Shown piece after piece: positions 46,072 to 57,230 of a stretch of DNA of 64,000 bases (positions are counted from its first letter, which is position 1; every line of letters begins with the position of its first letter). A program made the position numbers and the translations under genes. Origin of the DNA: Macrophomina tecta (lineage: Eukaryota > Ascomycota > Dothideomycetes > Botryosphaeriales > Botryosphaeriaceae); the NCBI GenBank assembly GCA_024180945.1, contig JAKSGN010000002.1:744001-808000 (forward strand), read 5' to 3'. Under the pieces are notes generated by a model. That model had not been told where the DNA came from. It saw nothing but the letters and a program-made list of their open reading frames with translations, and searched no databases.

Positions 46072-46786
46072 ATGATCCAAGACTGGCCAATTTCGAGCAG
46101 CGGAGAGTCTGCCTTCATGTCCGCCATTCTGGTAGCCAGCTCACCTCAGTTGATCCTATCACTGATCTACCTCTTCTTCAACAGTTTCGCCACCCGACTG
46201 CTTTTAGCCCGCAAATGGCCTAGCAATGCGCTATATCGAAAGCCTTACGCGTTTCCCGGCAGCAAGGCGGACAATGAAGCACCTACTTCTTGCAGATACC
46301 TTATCACAACTAGTTAACATTGATGTTCTACATGGCAGTCTTCCATTGGCTCATTTCGTAGAGCATCTTCCTTGCCAAAGTTGATCTTGGGAGTGCAGCA
46401 TAGACATCGGGGGGAAGAGAGAGAGAGTATCACGACCTGCGGCTATTTACCGATCGGCATGATACTAACCTGGTTCGTCGCTGCATGCCTGATAAGTACC
46501 GCACTTGCTCTTGGGGTGAGACAACTTGATTCAGCGATCCCGTTGGCTGGAAGCTGTAGCGTGGCAATCTCTGTGGCTTATCATCACCAGGATTGCGGCC
46601 CGAAGACAGCACTATTATAATGGGGCACGTTGCCTTCGGGCCAAGGTTTTGGAGCCGGTGTTGGACATTGCGCTTTTTTCGAGTGGCGACATTGAAAAAG
46701 CCGTCGCCGGGAAACGCATACTCATGAACGACAGATACCGGCGTAAGACTCGAAATGCCCCACGGAGACGGATGCGTGGGATGTGA
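46072..46786 (+). pseudogene. Relic of a DUF6536-type fungal multi-pass membrane protein
   Basis: Successive segments of this family are readable in order but in three different frames. They are ILVASSPQLILSLIYLFFNS (about 46125-46190), STYFLQIPYHN (from about 46278) followed by TAG at 46311, LMFYMAVFHWLIS then TAG at 46359 and SIFLAKVDL, TTCGYLPIGMI (about 46430), LAGSCSVAISVA (about 46545), a TAA at 46618, and FSSGDIEKAVAGKRIL (about 46675). Intact proteins have several hundred residues and about seven transmembrane segments and are of unknown function. The N-terminal half is missing or unrecognisable. The TAG at 46359 falls where relatives have Gln in a WLxSQSxF context, consistent with CAG to TAG. 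No frame could make a full protein, so the gene is dead. Confidence 0.65.
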
Positions 46787-48027
46787 GCACGTCGCCACTA
46801 GCAAAAAAAGAGACAATTGATGACTACGAGGCTGGGGCTAGAATATTATTGATAGCCTGATTTCGTGCCAGCAGACGTCGTTTAAGTTAAGCGAACATTA
46901 TGCGGAGCGGGAGATTAGCGCTTGTGGGTTTACGCCTACAATCTGTGGGAGGTTTGGTTAAGTAAACATCAATAAGTCTAAGGCTAAGGACTAAAGCGAT
47001 CAGGAAGGTAAACAGAGCGACGTCCTAACGATTAGCGTTGTCGGTGTATTAATCGATGCTAATTGGGAATAAGATCTCGGCTCCAGTTGATCGTCTTGAC
47101 GCATCCTGGTCAACGGCTGGGACCATCTGCCGGGAATGCCGTCCTCACATCTGGGAAATCGCTGATCATCCCGCTACTGCATAGCCACAACAAGCCTATC
47201 ACAAACCGCCTGTGACGAACCCCAGGAACGGGCGGCTACCTCAACGGCGGTCAAACGGCATGATCGACAGGAGGTTGTGGTCTCCGGAAATGCTGCTCTC
47301 TTGGGATCTCCAGCGCCGGCTCATGACATCACATGACAGCCAATGCCCTCCAACCATAGTGCCTAACGTCATTCTATCACACAACAAAGCAGGAAACGCG
47401 GCAAGCCGTAGGATGAAAGTGGAAATAATCACCCTTTTTGCCCTCCCCTGTCCAGCTGGAGGGGTCGCCCAGCGTCCGCAACCCCTTCTACCGCGCATCC
47501 GCCGCCCAATCTCATGATTCCACCAAGCCTCTGAAAACGTGGTCCGTCCACGCTGTTCCTTCGGCGAATCCCATCGCGTGTCCCTTTTCACCGGCGTGGG
47601 TGGCTTTTGCGCGGCGGATCTTAACGACCGCCTGTATTGACAGCTTTTCTACTCCGCGTGGCGAGGTCCGCGGGCTTAACGCCCTGGATTAAGAGGCGCC
47701 TCTTACATGGTTTAAACACCATGTCCTCCGCTGCCATAACCAGCCACAACGGGCTAGCTCTTCCGCGTTGATGTTGCCGTCGCCGTCATCTAGGAAAAGG
47801 GGGGCAATGCGAGTTTAACTGGAGAGTAGTACAGATGACGCTGGATGTGAAAGCAAGGCCTGAAGATGACACTGCCACTGGAGTCTCCAAAAACGCCTAT
47901 ATAAGGAGCTTGCGCAAGCTTCATATACCTTGATGTGATGTCCACGGCATCTCAATAGTTCCATCTATTTACTTTTGTCCAACAATATCACTCCTCACTC
48001 GTGTCAAACCACTACGCATCATTCAAC
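46787..48027. other. Upstream region of the hydrophobin gene
   Basis: About 1.2 kb without a supported gene. The first 300 bases are AT-richer, with TAAG/CTAAGG-like repeats. The 150 bases before the hydrophobin ATG carry a TATA box and a C/T/A-rich leader. A long upstream region is usual for tightly regulated surface-protein genes. Confidence 0.5.
47898..47904 (+). promoter_or_regulatory. TATA box of the hydrophobin gene
   Basis: TATATAA lies 124 bases upstream of the hydrophobin ATG. The following leader is pyrimidine-rich and has an A/C-rich stretch before the start. A strong TATA box fits a highly inducible, abundant transcript. Confidence 0.65.
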
Positions 48028-48446
48028 ATGCAGTTCGTCACCATTCTCGCCGGTCTCGTTGCCTTCACTTCCGCAGCCGCCATCGAGAAGCGCCAAGGCT
48101 TGCTCTGCTCGTCCGGCACCCCTCTCTGCTGCCAGCTCGATGTCCTCGGCGTCATTGACGCCACTTGCATATCGCGTGAGTAATCTTTCTTTCTCCTCCG
48201 CCCAGGTGTCATGAGGACAGCCATGATGGTGTTGATTGTGTTACTGACTTACCTGCTCGCATGTTCAGCTACTGGTGCCTTGACCACCCCTCAGGAGTTC
48301 CAGAATTACTGTGCTGAGAGCGGAAGGACGGCCGAGTGCTGCACGCTCTCATTGGTGCGTAAAATTTTGTCTCTCTCACGAAGTCCAACTGACAATGATG
48401 GTCATAGACCGTCGCCGGCCTTATTTGCACCCCGCCCGTTGCTTAA
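48028..48446 (+). CDS. Class II hydrophobin
   Basis: Exons 48028-48175, 48269-48354 and 48408-48446 give 90 residues. Residues 1-18 are a secretion signal (MQFVTILAGLVAFTSAAA), followed by IEKR, a Kex2-like dibasic site at 21-22. The mature part has the eight-cysteine hydrophobin pattern: Cys27, Cys34-Cys35, Cys47, Cys64, Cys73-Cys74, Cys85. The short regular spacings (C-x6-CC-x11-C-x16-C-x8-CC-x10-C) are those of class II and not class I. Such proteins are secreted and self-assemble at air-water interfaces to coat hyphae and spores or act in host contact. All three exons are needed for the full cysteine set, so the gene model is well supported. Nothing suggests inactivation. Confidence 0.92.
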
Positions 48447-49750
48447 AGGAAACGTTCAATGGGAGACCAGTGTCGTTGAAGAGAGAAGACACATGTGGCG
48501 GAGACTTAAAACCCCTGACCAACGCTTATGCTGCACGATAACCTCCGAAAGGCATGAAGAAGTCTCAATGGAGAGGCTTCACGGATGCACATTCGCCACG
48601 TTTCAGTCATTTATGTATTGGTAATGGAACACGCCACCCCGTGATCTTTTACTCTGCACCCACACTCTTCTGCTACTGGTCGAGAATTGGTGATTCGCGT
48701 CATGTCGTCACTGGGGCTGATGATTGGTTGAGCTTCCTGCATCACATGCATTTTTTTTTACGTCTGGACTGTAGTGCGGGGTGGAGATACATTTTCCTTT
48801 CCTCTCCATTGTTTCTCGGCTCCAGTGTCAGCCTGCATGACCCAAGGCAGTGGAAGTGTCCGTACAACGAGGCGGATGCGTGGACATCATCACTCCCCAC
48901 GTGCGGGAGGGTCATTCGACTCTTTGGCAGACACGACCTTGCATGATCAAGCCATCGAATTCTCCCGAAGCGCCTATAACAACAAGAAGGCTGACACAAC
49001 CAAGCTTTTGTTGAGCTCAGACACCACGTGATACAACTTGTACCTGCAGCGTCTCCTCGCTTCTTTGTCCAGAGGGAAAAAGCCACGACGGGACTGAATA
49101 AGTCCGGAAGGAGTTGAAACAATCGCTCGGCTGTAAGTGTCCCTCGACTGCAGCAACATTTACGTGCGGACGACTGCTTGAACTTCCCACGAGCCCTGGA
49201 GAGTTCGATCGTGTAATCACGGTCACGGTGCTTCTTGGCTCGGTCTCAAGTCCGTAGAGCCAGGGTCATTTTTCTTTGCCATTTCATTTTGCCCCTAAGC
49301 TTTCATGTTTGTAGCCCGATTAGGAAGCCCCGAATTGCAGTGCAGACGATCCTGACTCCCCGTGGCCCCATAGCGGGAACACTTCCTATAAGCCAGCTAC
49401 AAGTCGACTACTCTCGAAAGGTAACATACAGATATAGAGACGATTACTATTATCGCGGGAATGATTTGCCTTCAAATCAGCTCCGACAACAATGCAGCCG
49501 CGATACCAGCAACAGATGAGCAGTTGAAGCTGTTATCTGGATCTAAACGTCCAACTGGTATGGCAACATTTGCATTTGGATAGCTGCTTCAACCCCACCA
49601 TATGCATATTTTAGTCTTGTAGTGCAAAGCTCACAAGCAACCCGATCATGCCGCACAACAGGAACACTGCCAAGGCATTTACCACAACATGTCCTCCCGC
49701 AAGGCACGCCCACCCGGCCGCACCCAGCGCACCTCCTCCCAACCAACCAC
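48447..49750. other. Intergenic, no supported gene
   Basis: About 1.3 kb between the hydrophobin stop and the stop of the complex I subunit gene. Overlapping short frames occur on both strands but none has a domain or consistent codon use. A minus-strand Cys-rich frame (49746-49543) just past the PSST stop has no recognisable finger spacing and is taken as chance. Confidence 0.5.
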
Positions 49751-50547
49751 TCACTTGCGATACCACATCCTTGTAATTTTGGTCCCCCTCATCTTCTTCT
49801 GCAGCTGAAAAACGCCATACAACAGCGCCTCAGGCGTCGGTGGGCAGCCGGGCACATAAATATCCACGGGCACGATACGATTGACGCCACGCACGACGCT
49901 ATAGCTGTAATGATAGTAGCCCCCTCCATTCGCGCAGCTGCCCATGCTGATAACCCACTTGGGATCTGGCATCTGGTCGTAGCATCGGCGCAAGGCCGGC
50001 GCCATCTTGTTGGTGACGGTGCCGGCCACGATCATGACGTCGGCCTGGCGAGGCGAGGCTCGGAAGATGATGCCCAGGCGGTCCTGGTCGTAGCGCGGCA
50101 TCGAAACGTGGATCATCTCGACGGCGCAACAGGCGAGGCCGAAGGAGAGTGGCCAGAAGGAGCCTTGCCGCGCCCAGTTGGTGATTTGGTCGAGGGTGGT
50201 GCTGTTTGGGAGAAGAAGAGGGGGTGAGGCCTGGTCAGTTTTGTTTGGATGGGCAGGACTGCGGCTTTCCGGGGGTGAGACTGTACAGGACATGTTCTAC
50301 GACGCTGCTCTTTTGTTGTTGTGAGGGCAAGGGCGTTTCTCGGCGGACTGGTGGCAGAGGACGGCTGGAAGGCGATGTCTGTTGTTGGTTGGAGGTTTGA
50401 CTGAAGGGTCGATAGAGGCACTTTGAAGCACCATATCCAGGATTTTGGATCAAGCGAAGTGCTGATTACATCAGATTTGGTGTATGCCACTTTTTGAAGT
50501 GTTCGGTGCTTACCCTGGTGTAGCCTGGGTGCGGATGGGACCGTCAT
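49751..50547 (-). CDS. NADH:ubiquinone oxidoreductase PSST subunit (NDUFS7/NuoB)
   Basis: Exons 50547-50514, 50461-50287 and 50201-49751 give 219 residues with matching phases. The first two exons supply a mitochondrial presequence rich in Arg/Ser/Gln without early acidic residues ([20 protein letters not shown]). The mature protein carries the N2 [4Fe-4S] cluster ligands Cys94-Cys95 (GLACCAVEM), Cys159 ([16 protein letters not shown]) and Cys189 (VPGCPP). [20 protein letters not shown] and the C-terminal [10 protein letters not shown] are hallmarks of the subunit, which transfers electrons to ubiquinone at the Q-module of complex I. Position 176 is Val in VVRGV where most homologues have Cys or a small residue before Asp; it is not a cluster ligand. 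The second exon begins after a TAATCAG acceptor, which is needed to give the presequence frame. Confidence 0.9.
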
Positions 50548-50961
50548 ATTCCAGAATTGTGGGTGAAGTGGCTGATAAGTCACAGCGGATGAGAAGACGT
50601 AGGGAGGTGACGGAGGTATGCGCTGTCTTTCCAAAGTGTTCCGGAACTCCTCGACGCCGTCTTGCCTGCATACCCGTCTCGGGCGGGAGACACGGCTATC
50701 GGCGGGAATGGCTCAGGAAAGCATTCGAGCCAATGGCAGCTTTGAGGGTTTGTAGCTTCCCGAAAATCACCTTCGGATGATTGGCTGAAGACGAGCCCAA
50801 GAGTGGTATCCGTACCAGCGTATTCCGCCGCTCCAGTGCGCTATGGAGCATGTGCTGGGAGCAAATTTCCATAATGGGAATGGTGCGGCAATTTTCCCGA
50901 CCAGATGCCATCGGAGGAAACCCACTCCCGGCGGTAGCCCACATGTCGCCTGCCCATTTCG

Positions 50962-53095
50962 TCAAATCGCGGGCTGTTCAATACCGACCAGTCCCTGTAT
51001 AAAGGCATGTATATCTTCAAGGTCATCCCTTGGAGTCATGTCCGCCAAATACCGATATTTGCTCTCCTGATTTGTCGCAGAAACCTTCAACGTGCTCGTA
51101 GCCAACCACCAAAAGGCATCAGCATGTCGCATGAAGCCAACGGCAGGGAAGTCAGTGGTGGTGCGGGAGAGAGCTGCGTCCCATGCTACCTTCCAACGCG
51201 TCAAGGCGCGGGAGATTGAAGCCGTATTCAAGCCCAAACAATTATTTGAACGAAGTGCGAAGAGGGTCGTATTGAGAGCTATAGAAGTGAACAGTGGTTT
51301 CGTTAGCTGGAAGGATCAAAGAGTCTCGGGAGGGCCGATGTAAATGTGATCGACGAATCAGCTACGGCGCCCATCAGATGCCTGACGGTTAAGCCCTCAA
51401 GCTTTATATCGTCAGCAGGGGTCCAATTGTCCTTCATCAACAATTCCACAAGCGCTGCGAGCGAAGACGGTGGATTTCCTGCTGCAGCCGCCTCAGCACG
51501 TATGTTGCTGTAAACCTTGGCATTCTCGGCCTCAAAGAGAGCATCAACGCAGGGAAGTGGCCCGTTGAGCTCGGTGAGGGTAATCAAGGGTACATGGTTG
51601 AAGTGCATTGCGAGCATGGCGTCATTCACAAACGCCACATAAAGAAGGCTAGCTTATGCGTCAGCGGTAAATGTGGATTTCTGGTAGAATCTGCAACAAC
51701 GCACCGTACGCGGAGTTCCGAGACGAGGAACGCCTGCCACTCCGAATATGCAGATGGAGAATGTGCTGGTCTTTCCATCTTGATGGACAGCACTGATCTT
51801 ACTGCTGCCACAGCGACTGGATGTCGTTGCATCCTGACGCGACGGCGCGTCTGCCGATTGTTCATACTCAATTGCGTGGAGCAGATAAGAAGGGCGGCTT
51901 GGACGTGCTCCAGCATGATTTGATAGCGGAACGTTGCTAACTGTGATTCGCCTCGAATCAGACTTTGGAGACTAGAGGCGCGGAAGATGTACTCTTCAGA
52001 AATATTGAGGAATTGCCGTGCGGACAGGGCGTCGTCCGTGGGAACAGAGAAGACTGAGCCTAGCATGAACAAGGCGAGGACAAGAGGCAAGGCAACAGTG
52101 GCGGGGTCAAATGAAGGCCAATGAAGAAGGGCGAGGTGGCGAGAAAAGGGTATAAAGGAGGCGTAGATAAGTTTTTTGAGGTTGGTTGCCGTGAAGACCT
52201 GTCTGGCTTGCATTCTATCGAAGAAGGGCGCATTCGGCGGATCGAATTGGTAGAGTTTGTGGTGGAATGAGGCAAGTTCGGATATCAGCTCTTCTGCCCG
52301 GTTGGTGAGTGCGGACAGACATGGCTCTGCTTGTGGCTGCGGCCGGCATTCAGCAGCGGATGCCCCGTCGTCTTCATCCCAAAATCCGAGGGAGAATTTG
52401 CTGAGTAGCCCATTGCATCCATTCAAATAGCCCTGAGGTACCACTTCATCGTCTTGTAACACGAAGTAATCCGAGGTGGAAGCATGGGAACTCAGATGCT
52501 CAAGCAAGCTCTGAGATACGATAGGGTCGGATGAAGCCGGAGTGCGAGGGTCTGTAAAGCTGAGCAGAAAGGAAACAGAGAGCTTCTCGGAGTCGGAGCG
52601 GCCAGAATTGTCGAGAGGTGGCGCGGGGAAGGCTGAGTCCGGGCGATTGATGCGATTGTAGGAGCAAGTAAGGCTATGGCTTCGGCAGCTGGAGCAGACG
52701 GGGCTCCTGTCGCAGGCAATTTTGGCACGGGCACAGTTGTCACAGGCTTGACGGGGCGTCCCTCGTCTTCTCTGGGGCGGAAGCGGGCGGTTCTGCCTGA
52801 TGGCACATGCCTTGACATGGCGGCGGGCGACATCACTGCAGACGTATCAGTGGCCTGCTGGCATCCTGCGGAAGGGCAAGGTACCTTCTCGCAAATGCAC
52901 GGTTGCACAAGGGGCAGTTGGACGAACGATTGCCGGTATCTGCGAGCCTGAGGAGCATGCATAGGTTGGATATCTTCAGAGATCGGACTCACGAGTGGCC
53001 TCATGGCGGCGCAGATGCGAGCTCGTTGCGTACGTTTTCGAGCATCTCGTGCACTTATACTCGGCGGCAGCTGAAGCTTGGTCGGAAGGTCGCAT
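50962..53095 (-). CDS. Transcription factor with two C2H2-type fingers, a Zn2Cys6 cluster and a fungal regulatory domain
   Basis: Exons 53095-52993, 52939-52885, 52835-51705, 51648-51366 and 51306-50962 give 638 residues; all phases match. Finger 1 is Cys15, Cys18, His27, His31. A HTGNRS linker leads to finger 2 (Cys43, Cys46, His60, Cys64), which is C2HC. Then a binuclear zinc cluster follows: CDNCARAKIACDRSPVCSSC with Cys85, 88, 95, 101, 104 and 111. From about residue 250 to 480 is the fungal-specific transcription-factor domain (YASFIPFSRHLALLHWPSFD, LPLVLALFMLGSVFS, LLYVAFVNDAMLAMHFNH). C-terminal helices (RWKVAWDAAL, FMRHADAFWWLA) complete the fold. Finger 2 and the Zn cluster appear only after splicing the first two short introns, so those are firmly placed. 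It is predicted to be nuclear; target genes are unknown. It lies upstream of PSST in tandem orientation, without evident functional link. Confidence 0.88.
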
Positions 53096-55301
53096 ATTGA
53101 ATGAGAGCTGCGGGGGGTTGTGGCTCGTGACGTGAGCGACTGTGTTCCGCCGAGCCACAGTGGGTATCAGGCTGTTGGAACTTGTATCTTGAGCTTTATG
53201 AACTCTGACCGGGCATGTGGTGCAATGTGATGTTGATGGGCTGCGGCCGCCGGGTAGGTGGCGTGTGAGAAACGTGAGCCCTGGCCGAATATCTGTAGGG
53301 AATCGGATCGCGAAGCAAGCCCAAGCCCTTTTTCGAACAGCAGAGTTGCTTTGAAGTGGACGTGGGGCGCAGCCAGAGAAAGTCCTCGGCCTGCCGGGTG
53401 GTCCGTGCGCACGCGTTCAAGTGAAAGCGGTCCAGACCTCAATCTCATTGCCTCTCACCCACAACAACAAGATCCTGGAACCCGGGTCTGATGAGCACAA
53501 CAATGGCGTCGCCCTGCAGATCCAACCCCCGACCCGCAGCCTCTGCACCCTGCCCGCGCAGTCCGTTTCACGCACTGCATCGTCCTTCGACACTCACCCA
53601 CATCCGTGCTGGGCATAGGGTCCCGCTCCGACAGAAGCGGGACCGCTCATGCCACCCGGCCGACCCTTAGTTGGCCTCTCCTGAAGCGCGGCGAGGCAGT
53701 GACTAAAGTACAGAGGCGATGTTAAGAAGGGATATTTCAGTCTTCTTGTGGACTGCAAACTGCCTAGGGGTCCAAAAGTACTTCCTCACAGCTATCAGCC
53801 CTCGCGTGACGGTGCCAAGGACGGGTCGAGGCGGGCTGAAGCGGGGTCGTGACACCGCCAGGGTGATATGTTGCACCAAATTCCTGCCATATCGCTGTGA
53901 AGCATGCCCAAGGAGACAGCTGCCGAAATTGCCATTCATCATTTCAATGTCACCAAGGCTCTCGTATGGACCTCATCCGCTGCGAATCTTACTGGTCTAT
54001 TGGTTCATTGGATGCATGCCAAGCAGCTTTCTTTCCAGTAAATCCCTGCTGCGCACATGCAGAGTAATCATCGAATGGGTAGTCGAGCCAATGATGTTGA
54101 TAGGAATCAGCCTCCGCGGCGAACCGAGCCCCGGCTGGATCCAGTACTCCACAAACGAGGGCGAGATCGCTTTGTCTTTGGCAGTTCAGGGCAAGGCTGG
54201 GCGGTACCGGCCAACTGCTCTGTGGTCTATGAATAGAAATTGTCATGGAGGGGGGCCGAGTGCGATTGATGTATAACACAGCCGTCGCCCGGGCATTCGC
54301 GTCTCATCATTCCGTTACCGACCCGTCCCTCTCAAACTGGTCGCAGCACACTGGCACTCAGCTTTGCTGGCCTGTCTGGTTTTCTAAGAAAGATGCAAAG
54401 AGGGTCATTGTAAGTGATTCCTTCCGAAAATCCAATCACATACTGACAGGAAGACCGTTGGGTTACATGCACCGATTCGCAAGCATGCCGACGATGGGCT
54501 TGCCTCGGGACGTCCGCCCTCCAAATTTGATCTGGCCCCTCCTCGGCTGCTGCTCTCGCTACCGCTGGGAGTCACCTGTCGTTTAGCATCCACATAAACA
54601 GCCTTGCACGCAAGGCTGACTTCAGGCTGCTTAGCGCCAGCCTCCAGGCAGCACTCTTCACCCCCGTTCAGTTTGCCACCGATGCGGCCCAGGAAGAAGG
54701 CAACTAAGATAGACATCTTTCAAAACTTGTTTCACACCGGGCGGTATAAGTCCCGCAATGGCTCGGCGCTCAGAGTCTATACCCTGGTCGACACCCGCCT
54801 CTATCGCATTGACACTTGCTCCGATTTCCGATTGGGCTGTATTCGCCGTCCTTCAGTCCCGAGGGACTGCACGCCGTCGGTGAAGGGCAACAGCGCTCCT
54901 CCACATCTGCGTTGGCGTGCATGAACTCGTGCCGTCCTGACCAGTTCGCCCTTCGACTTGGCCGTCATTGAAACATCCCGCCCGCGCGCTCCTGGCGAAA
55001 GACTGAAGTTGCCTACCGGCGCCGCTGGACTAACGCAAGAGCCGCTGAGCACATTCAATAAATCCACGTCCTCCCTTCGTTTTCAACATGGCATCCTGAA
55101 GTTATCTTCGCGGTCGAGCAAAGTCCTCTCCATCGGTTACTTCGTCCATCAGTATGCAGTCAAAGGCCAACTCAACCAAGAATTTCTACGTACAGTCGGT
55201 GCGGCCTATCCGAACCCCGAGACCCTTTACTGACGAGTTGGGCTGACTATAGTCTCAGTCTTATTGATCGCAGTCGACATTGCAATTGTGACTGCCGAAC
55301 C
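53096..55301. other. Intergenic, divergent promoters
   Basis: About 2.2 kb between the two transcription-factor-like genes. A plus-strand frame of 185 codons (53719-54276) and a minus-strand frame of 96 codons overlap within it; neither has domains, and both contain features of random GC-rich frames. The last 150 bases are an open continuation of the downstream gene without a Met codon. Confidence 0.45.
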
Positions 55302-57230
55302 TTGCACCACCAACATTCGCTGATCGACTCTCACGCAAACGAATATCAAGAACAACAACAATCGCCATCGCGTCTCCTCCCTTCTTCCCCCGGGTCTTCT
55401 TCGGGACAAACCATCGTTATTCCAGAAAACTACTCTGCTCAAGTCGCACTCACGCCAACTTCTCCGTCAAGCCTCTCATCGCCTGCTTTAGCCCTCCCGA
55501 CGGATCAAGGATATCACCAGGCCAAGGAATTCGTTATCAACAGCCGTTCAAAGACAGACATCACCTTTCATCCTTCGCTTGCAACACTTCGGTACCCTGT
55601 AGAGAGCAGTTCCGTGCCGCCCGAAGATCACCGCGTCGTATCGAGTCCGTCGCCAGCATTTTCAAGGTCATTTTGTCAGGGCTACCGAAAGTTCTTCGGA
55701 ACCATTAAAAAAACTCTACACCTAGACACATATCTGCCTGGTCGATTACGTCGTAGCAGTATGGCAATGTTTCGCCGTCCCTTCGAGGCGGTAGAGCTCG
55801 ATAGTCCGACGGTGTTTGAGATGCCGGCCTCTCAGCCCGTCGAGTTGGAATGCCCTGATGCAACGGAACTGCCCGGGCGGAGTGTCTCATCTAACCGCCA
55901 GCCTAGCGGAATGCAGACAGACCTGAACGAGATGGGCTCCTGGTCGAACATCTGTGACATGCCTGCCGAACTTCCCGAACTTCATCCCCCGTCGTACGGT
56001 TCGTTTGCGCAGGGCCCAGAGGTGGTGAAGGAGCCAGTCGAAAAACCGGCACTATATCTTGGCGGGGCAGACGACTTCCAAGGATCGGCTGCATCTGGGT
56101 CTTTTCAACCCTTTTTTCATTCTACTCAGCGGGCCACTCCAGGACCCGAACGAGCAGTAGAACCGCTATCTACATGCTATCCCCAATCCATAAAGTTTCC
56201 AGATACATTGCTCACAAATGCAATAACTTCTCCTACACCTACCTACGAGACGCCTTCCGGCTATCTGATCAGGGAAAGAAGCCCTCGACTGCCTATTCTG
56301 AAGTTGAATACGGTCAACATACAAGGAAAATATCTCTCCCCAGCCTCATCGCGCCGGCCATCTGTCCAGAGCGGCACTTCTGGAGGTAGGACAAGCCAAT
56401 TCTCGTGCGCAACAGCGCTTAGTCGTGCGGACAGCTCTCCATGGAGCTTAACTCAGGCATCGACCGCAACGCCTCAATCATCGAACCCGTCAAGTGGGAT
56501 GAGATCATCGAACCGGAGTTTCCATTATGCAGCAGCCCATTGGTCTCCAGACTATTTGCAACCGTATAGTCACAGTAACGGTGTATTCTCACCAGATGTC
56601 GACCTCTCTTCTGCAATGCCCAAGACTCCAGCATCGCTGTTGGTTCCAGCGTTCCCGCGCGACAAAATGCGTTTCAATGATGCTTCTCCTGCCGCGGCAA
56701 GTCCAGCTGCAGCCAACGCCCCCAACAACTTCCTTGATTCGTTTGTCCAGGCAGACGAATGGGAATTCCTCTTCGCGGACCCATCTGCTCACGCCACAAC
56801 AGCAGCGCCCGGCCCCGTATTCTTCGTGCCAAAACCTCTCCACCCGCGCACTCCCCATTTATCCGCTCCATCTGTCACCTTGAAGCCGCCCAAACCGCAA
56901 AACAATCCTCCGCAACAGCATCAAGAGCCTGCGCAAACCATTTCGGGTGGGACAGTCCCCAAGGATATTTGCGGACGATGCGGCTTCCATTTCAAGAGCA
57001 AGCCGCGCGATCTCCTACGCAACAAAGGCCGTCATCTCAAAATCTCCTGCCCGTTCCGCGATCGCGACCCTGAACACGTAGCTTGCTCTAGCCCCGGCTG
57101 CCTGAAGACCTTCGCCAGGGATTGCGCGAGAAGGGTGCATGAGAAGAAACAGCATGGGATCGAGGTCCAGCGGAGTAAAGAGCCTGGCCTGAGAAGAGGC
57201 GGGGTGAGGAAGGTGCGAAGTGAGAGATGA
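55302..57230 (+). CDS. C2H2-type zinc-finger protein, start unresolved
   Basis: One open frame of about 640 codons ends at 57230. No ATG occurs in-frame near its beginning; the first in-frame ATG is inside the protein at about 55760 (SSMAMFRRPF). The frame is open upstream as far as about 55150, so a first exon with the real start must lie upstream and 55302 is only a lower bound. Most of the protein is Ser/Pro-rich and disordered. The C-terminus holds two Cys/His groups: DICGRCGFHFKSKPRDLLRN with a later His and Cys (HLKISC), and CSSPGCLKTFARDCARRVH with HEKKQH, a C-x4-C-x12-H-type finger like those at the C-terminal end of many fungal C2H2 factors. DNA binding is therefore likely, with a very basic tail (RRGGVRKVRSER). 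No other domain was recognised. Confidence 0.6.
   Translation: MHHQHSLIDSHANEYQEQQQSPSRLLPSSPGSSSGQTIVIPENYSAQVALTPTSPSSLSSPALALPTDQGYHQAKEFVINSRSKTDITFHPSLATLRYPVESSSVPPEDHRVVSSPSPAFSRSFCQGYRKFFGTIKKTLHLDTYLPGRLRRSSMAMFRRPFEAVELDSPTVFEMPASQPVELECPDATELPGRSVSSNRQPSGMQTDLNEMGSWSNICDMPAELPELHPPSYGSFAQGPEVVKEPVEKPALYLGGADDFQGSAASGSFQPFFHSTQRATPGPERAVEPLSTCYPQSIKFPDTLLTNAITSPTPTYETPSGYLIRERSPRLPILKLNTVNIQGKYLSPASSRRPSVQSGTSGGRTSQFSCATALSRADSSPWSLTQASTATPQSSNPSSGMRSSNRSFHYAAAHWSPDYLQPYSHSNGVFSPDVDLSSAMPKTPASLLVPAFPRDKMRFNDASPAAASPAAANAPNNFLDSFVQADEWEFLFADPSAHATTAAPGPVFFVPKPLHPRTPHLSAPSVTLKPPKPQNNPPQQHQEPAQTISGGTVPKDICGRCGFHFKSKPRDLLRNKGRHLKISCPFRDRDPEHVACSSPGCLKTFARDCARRVHEKKQHGIEVQRSKEPGLRRGGVRKVRSER

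Noticed and set aside
18126..46948. A 15-base sequence (gcctacaatctgtgg) present at 18126-18140 and 46934-46948
   Set aside because: Flanks do not match, and one or two chance 15-mer repeats are expected in 64 kb.
53719..54276. Plus-strand frame of 185 codons with a hydrophobic stretch
   Set aside because: The hydrophobic run (LLVYWFIGCMPSSFL) is short, there is no family resemblance, and an opposite-strand frame is equally open.
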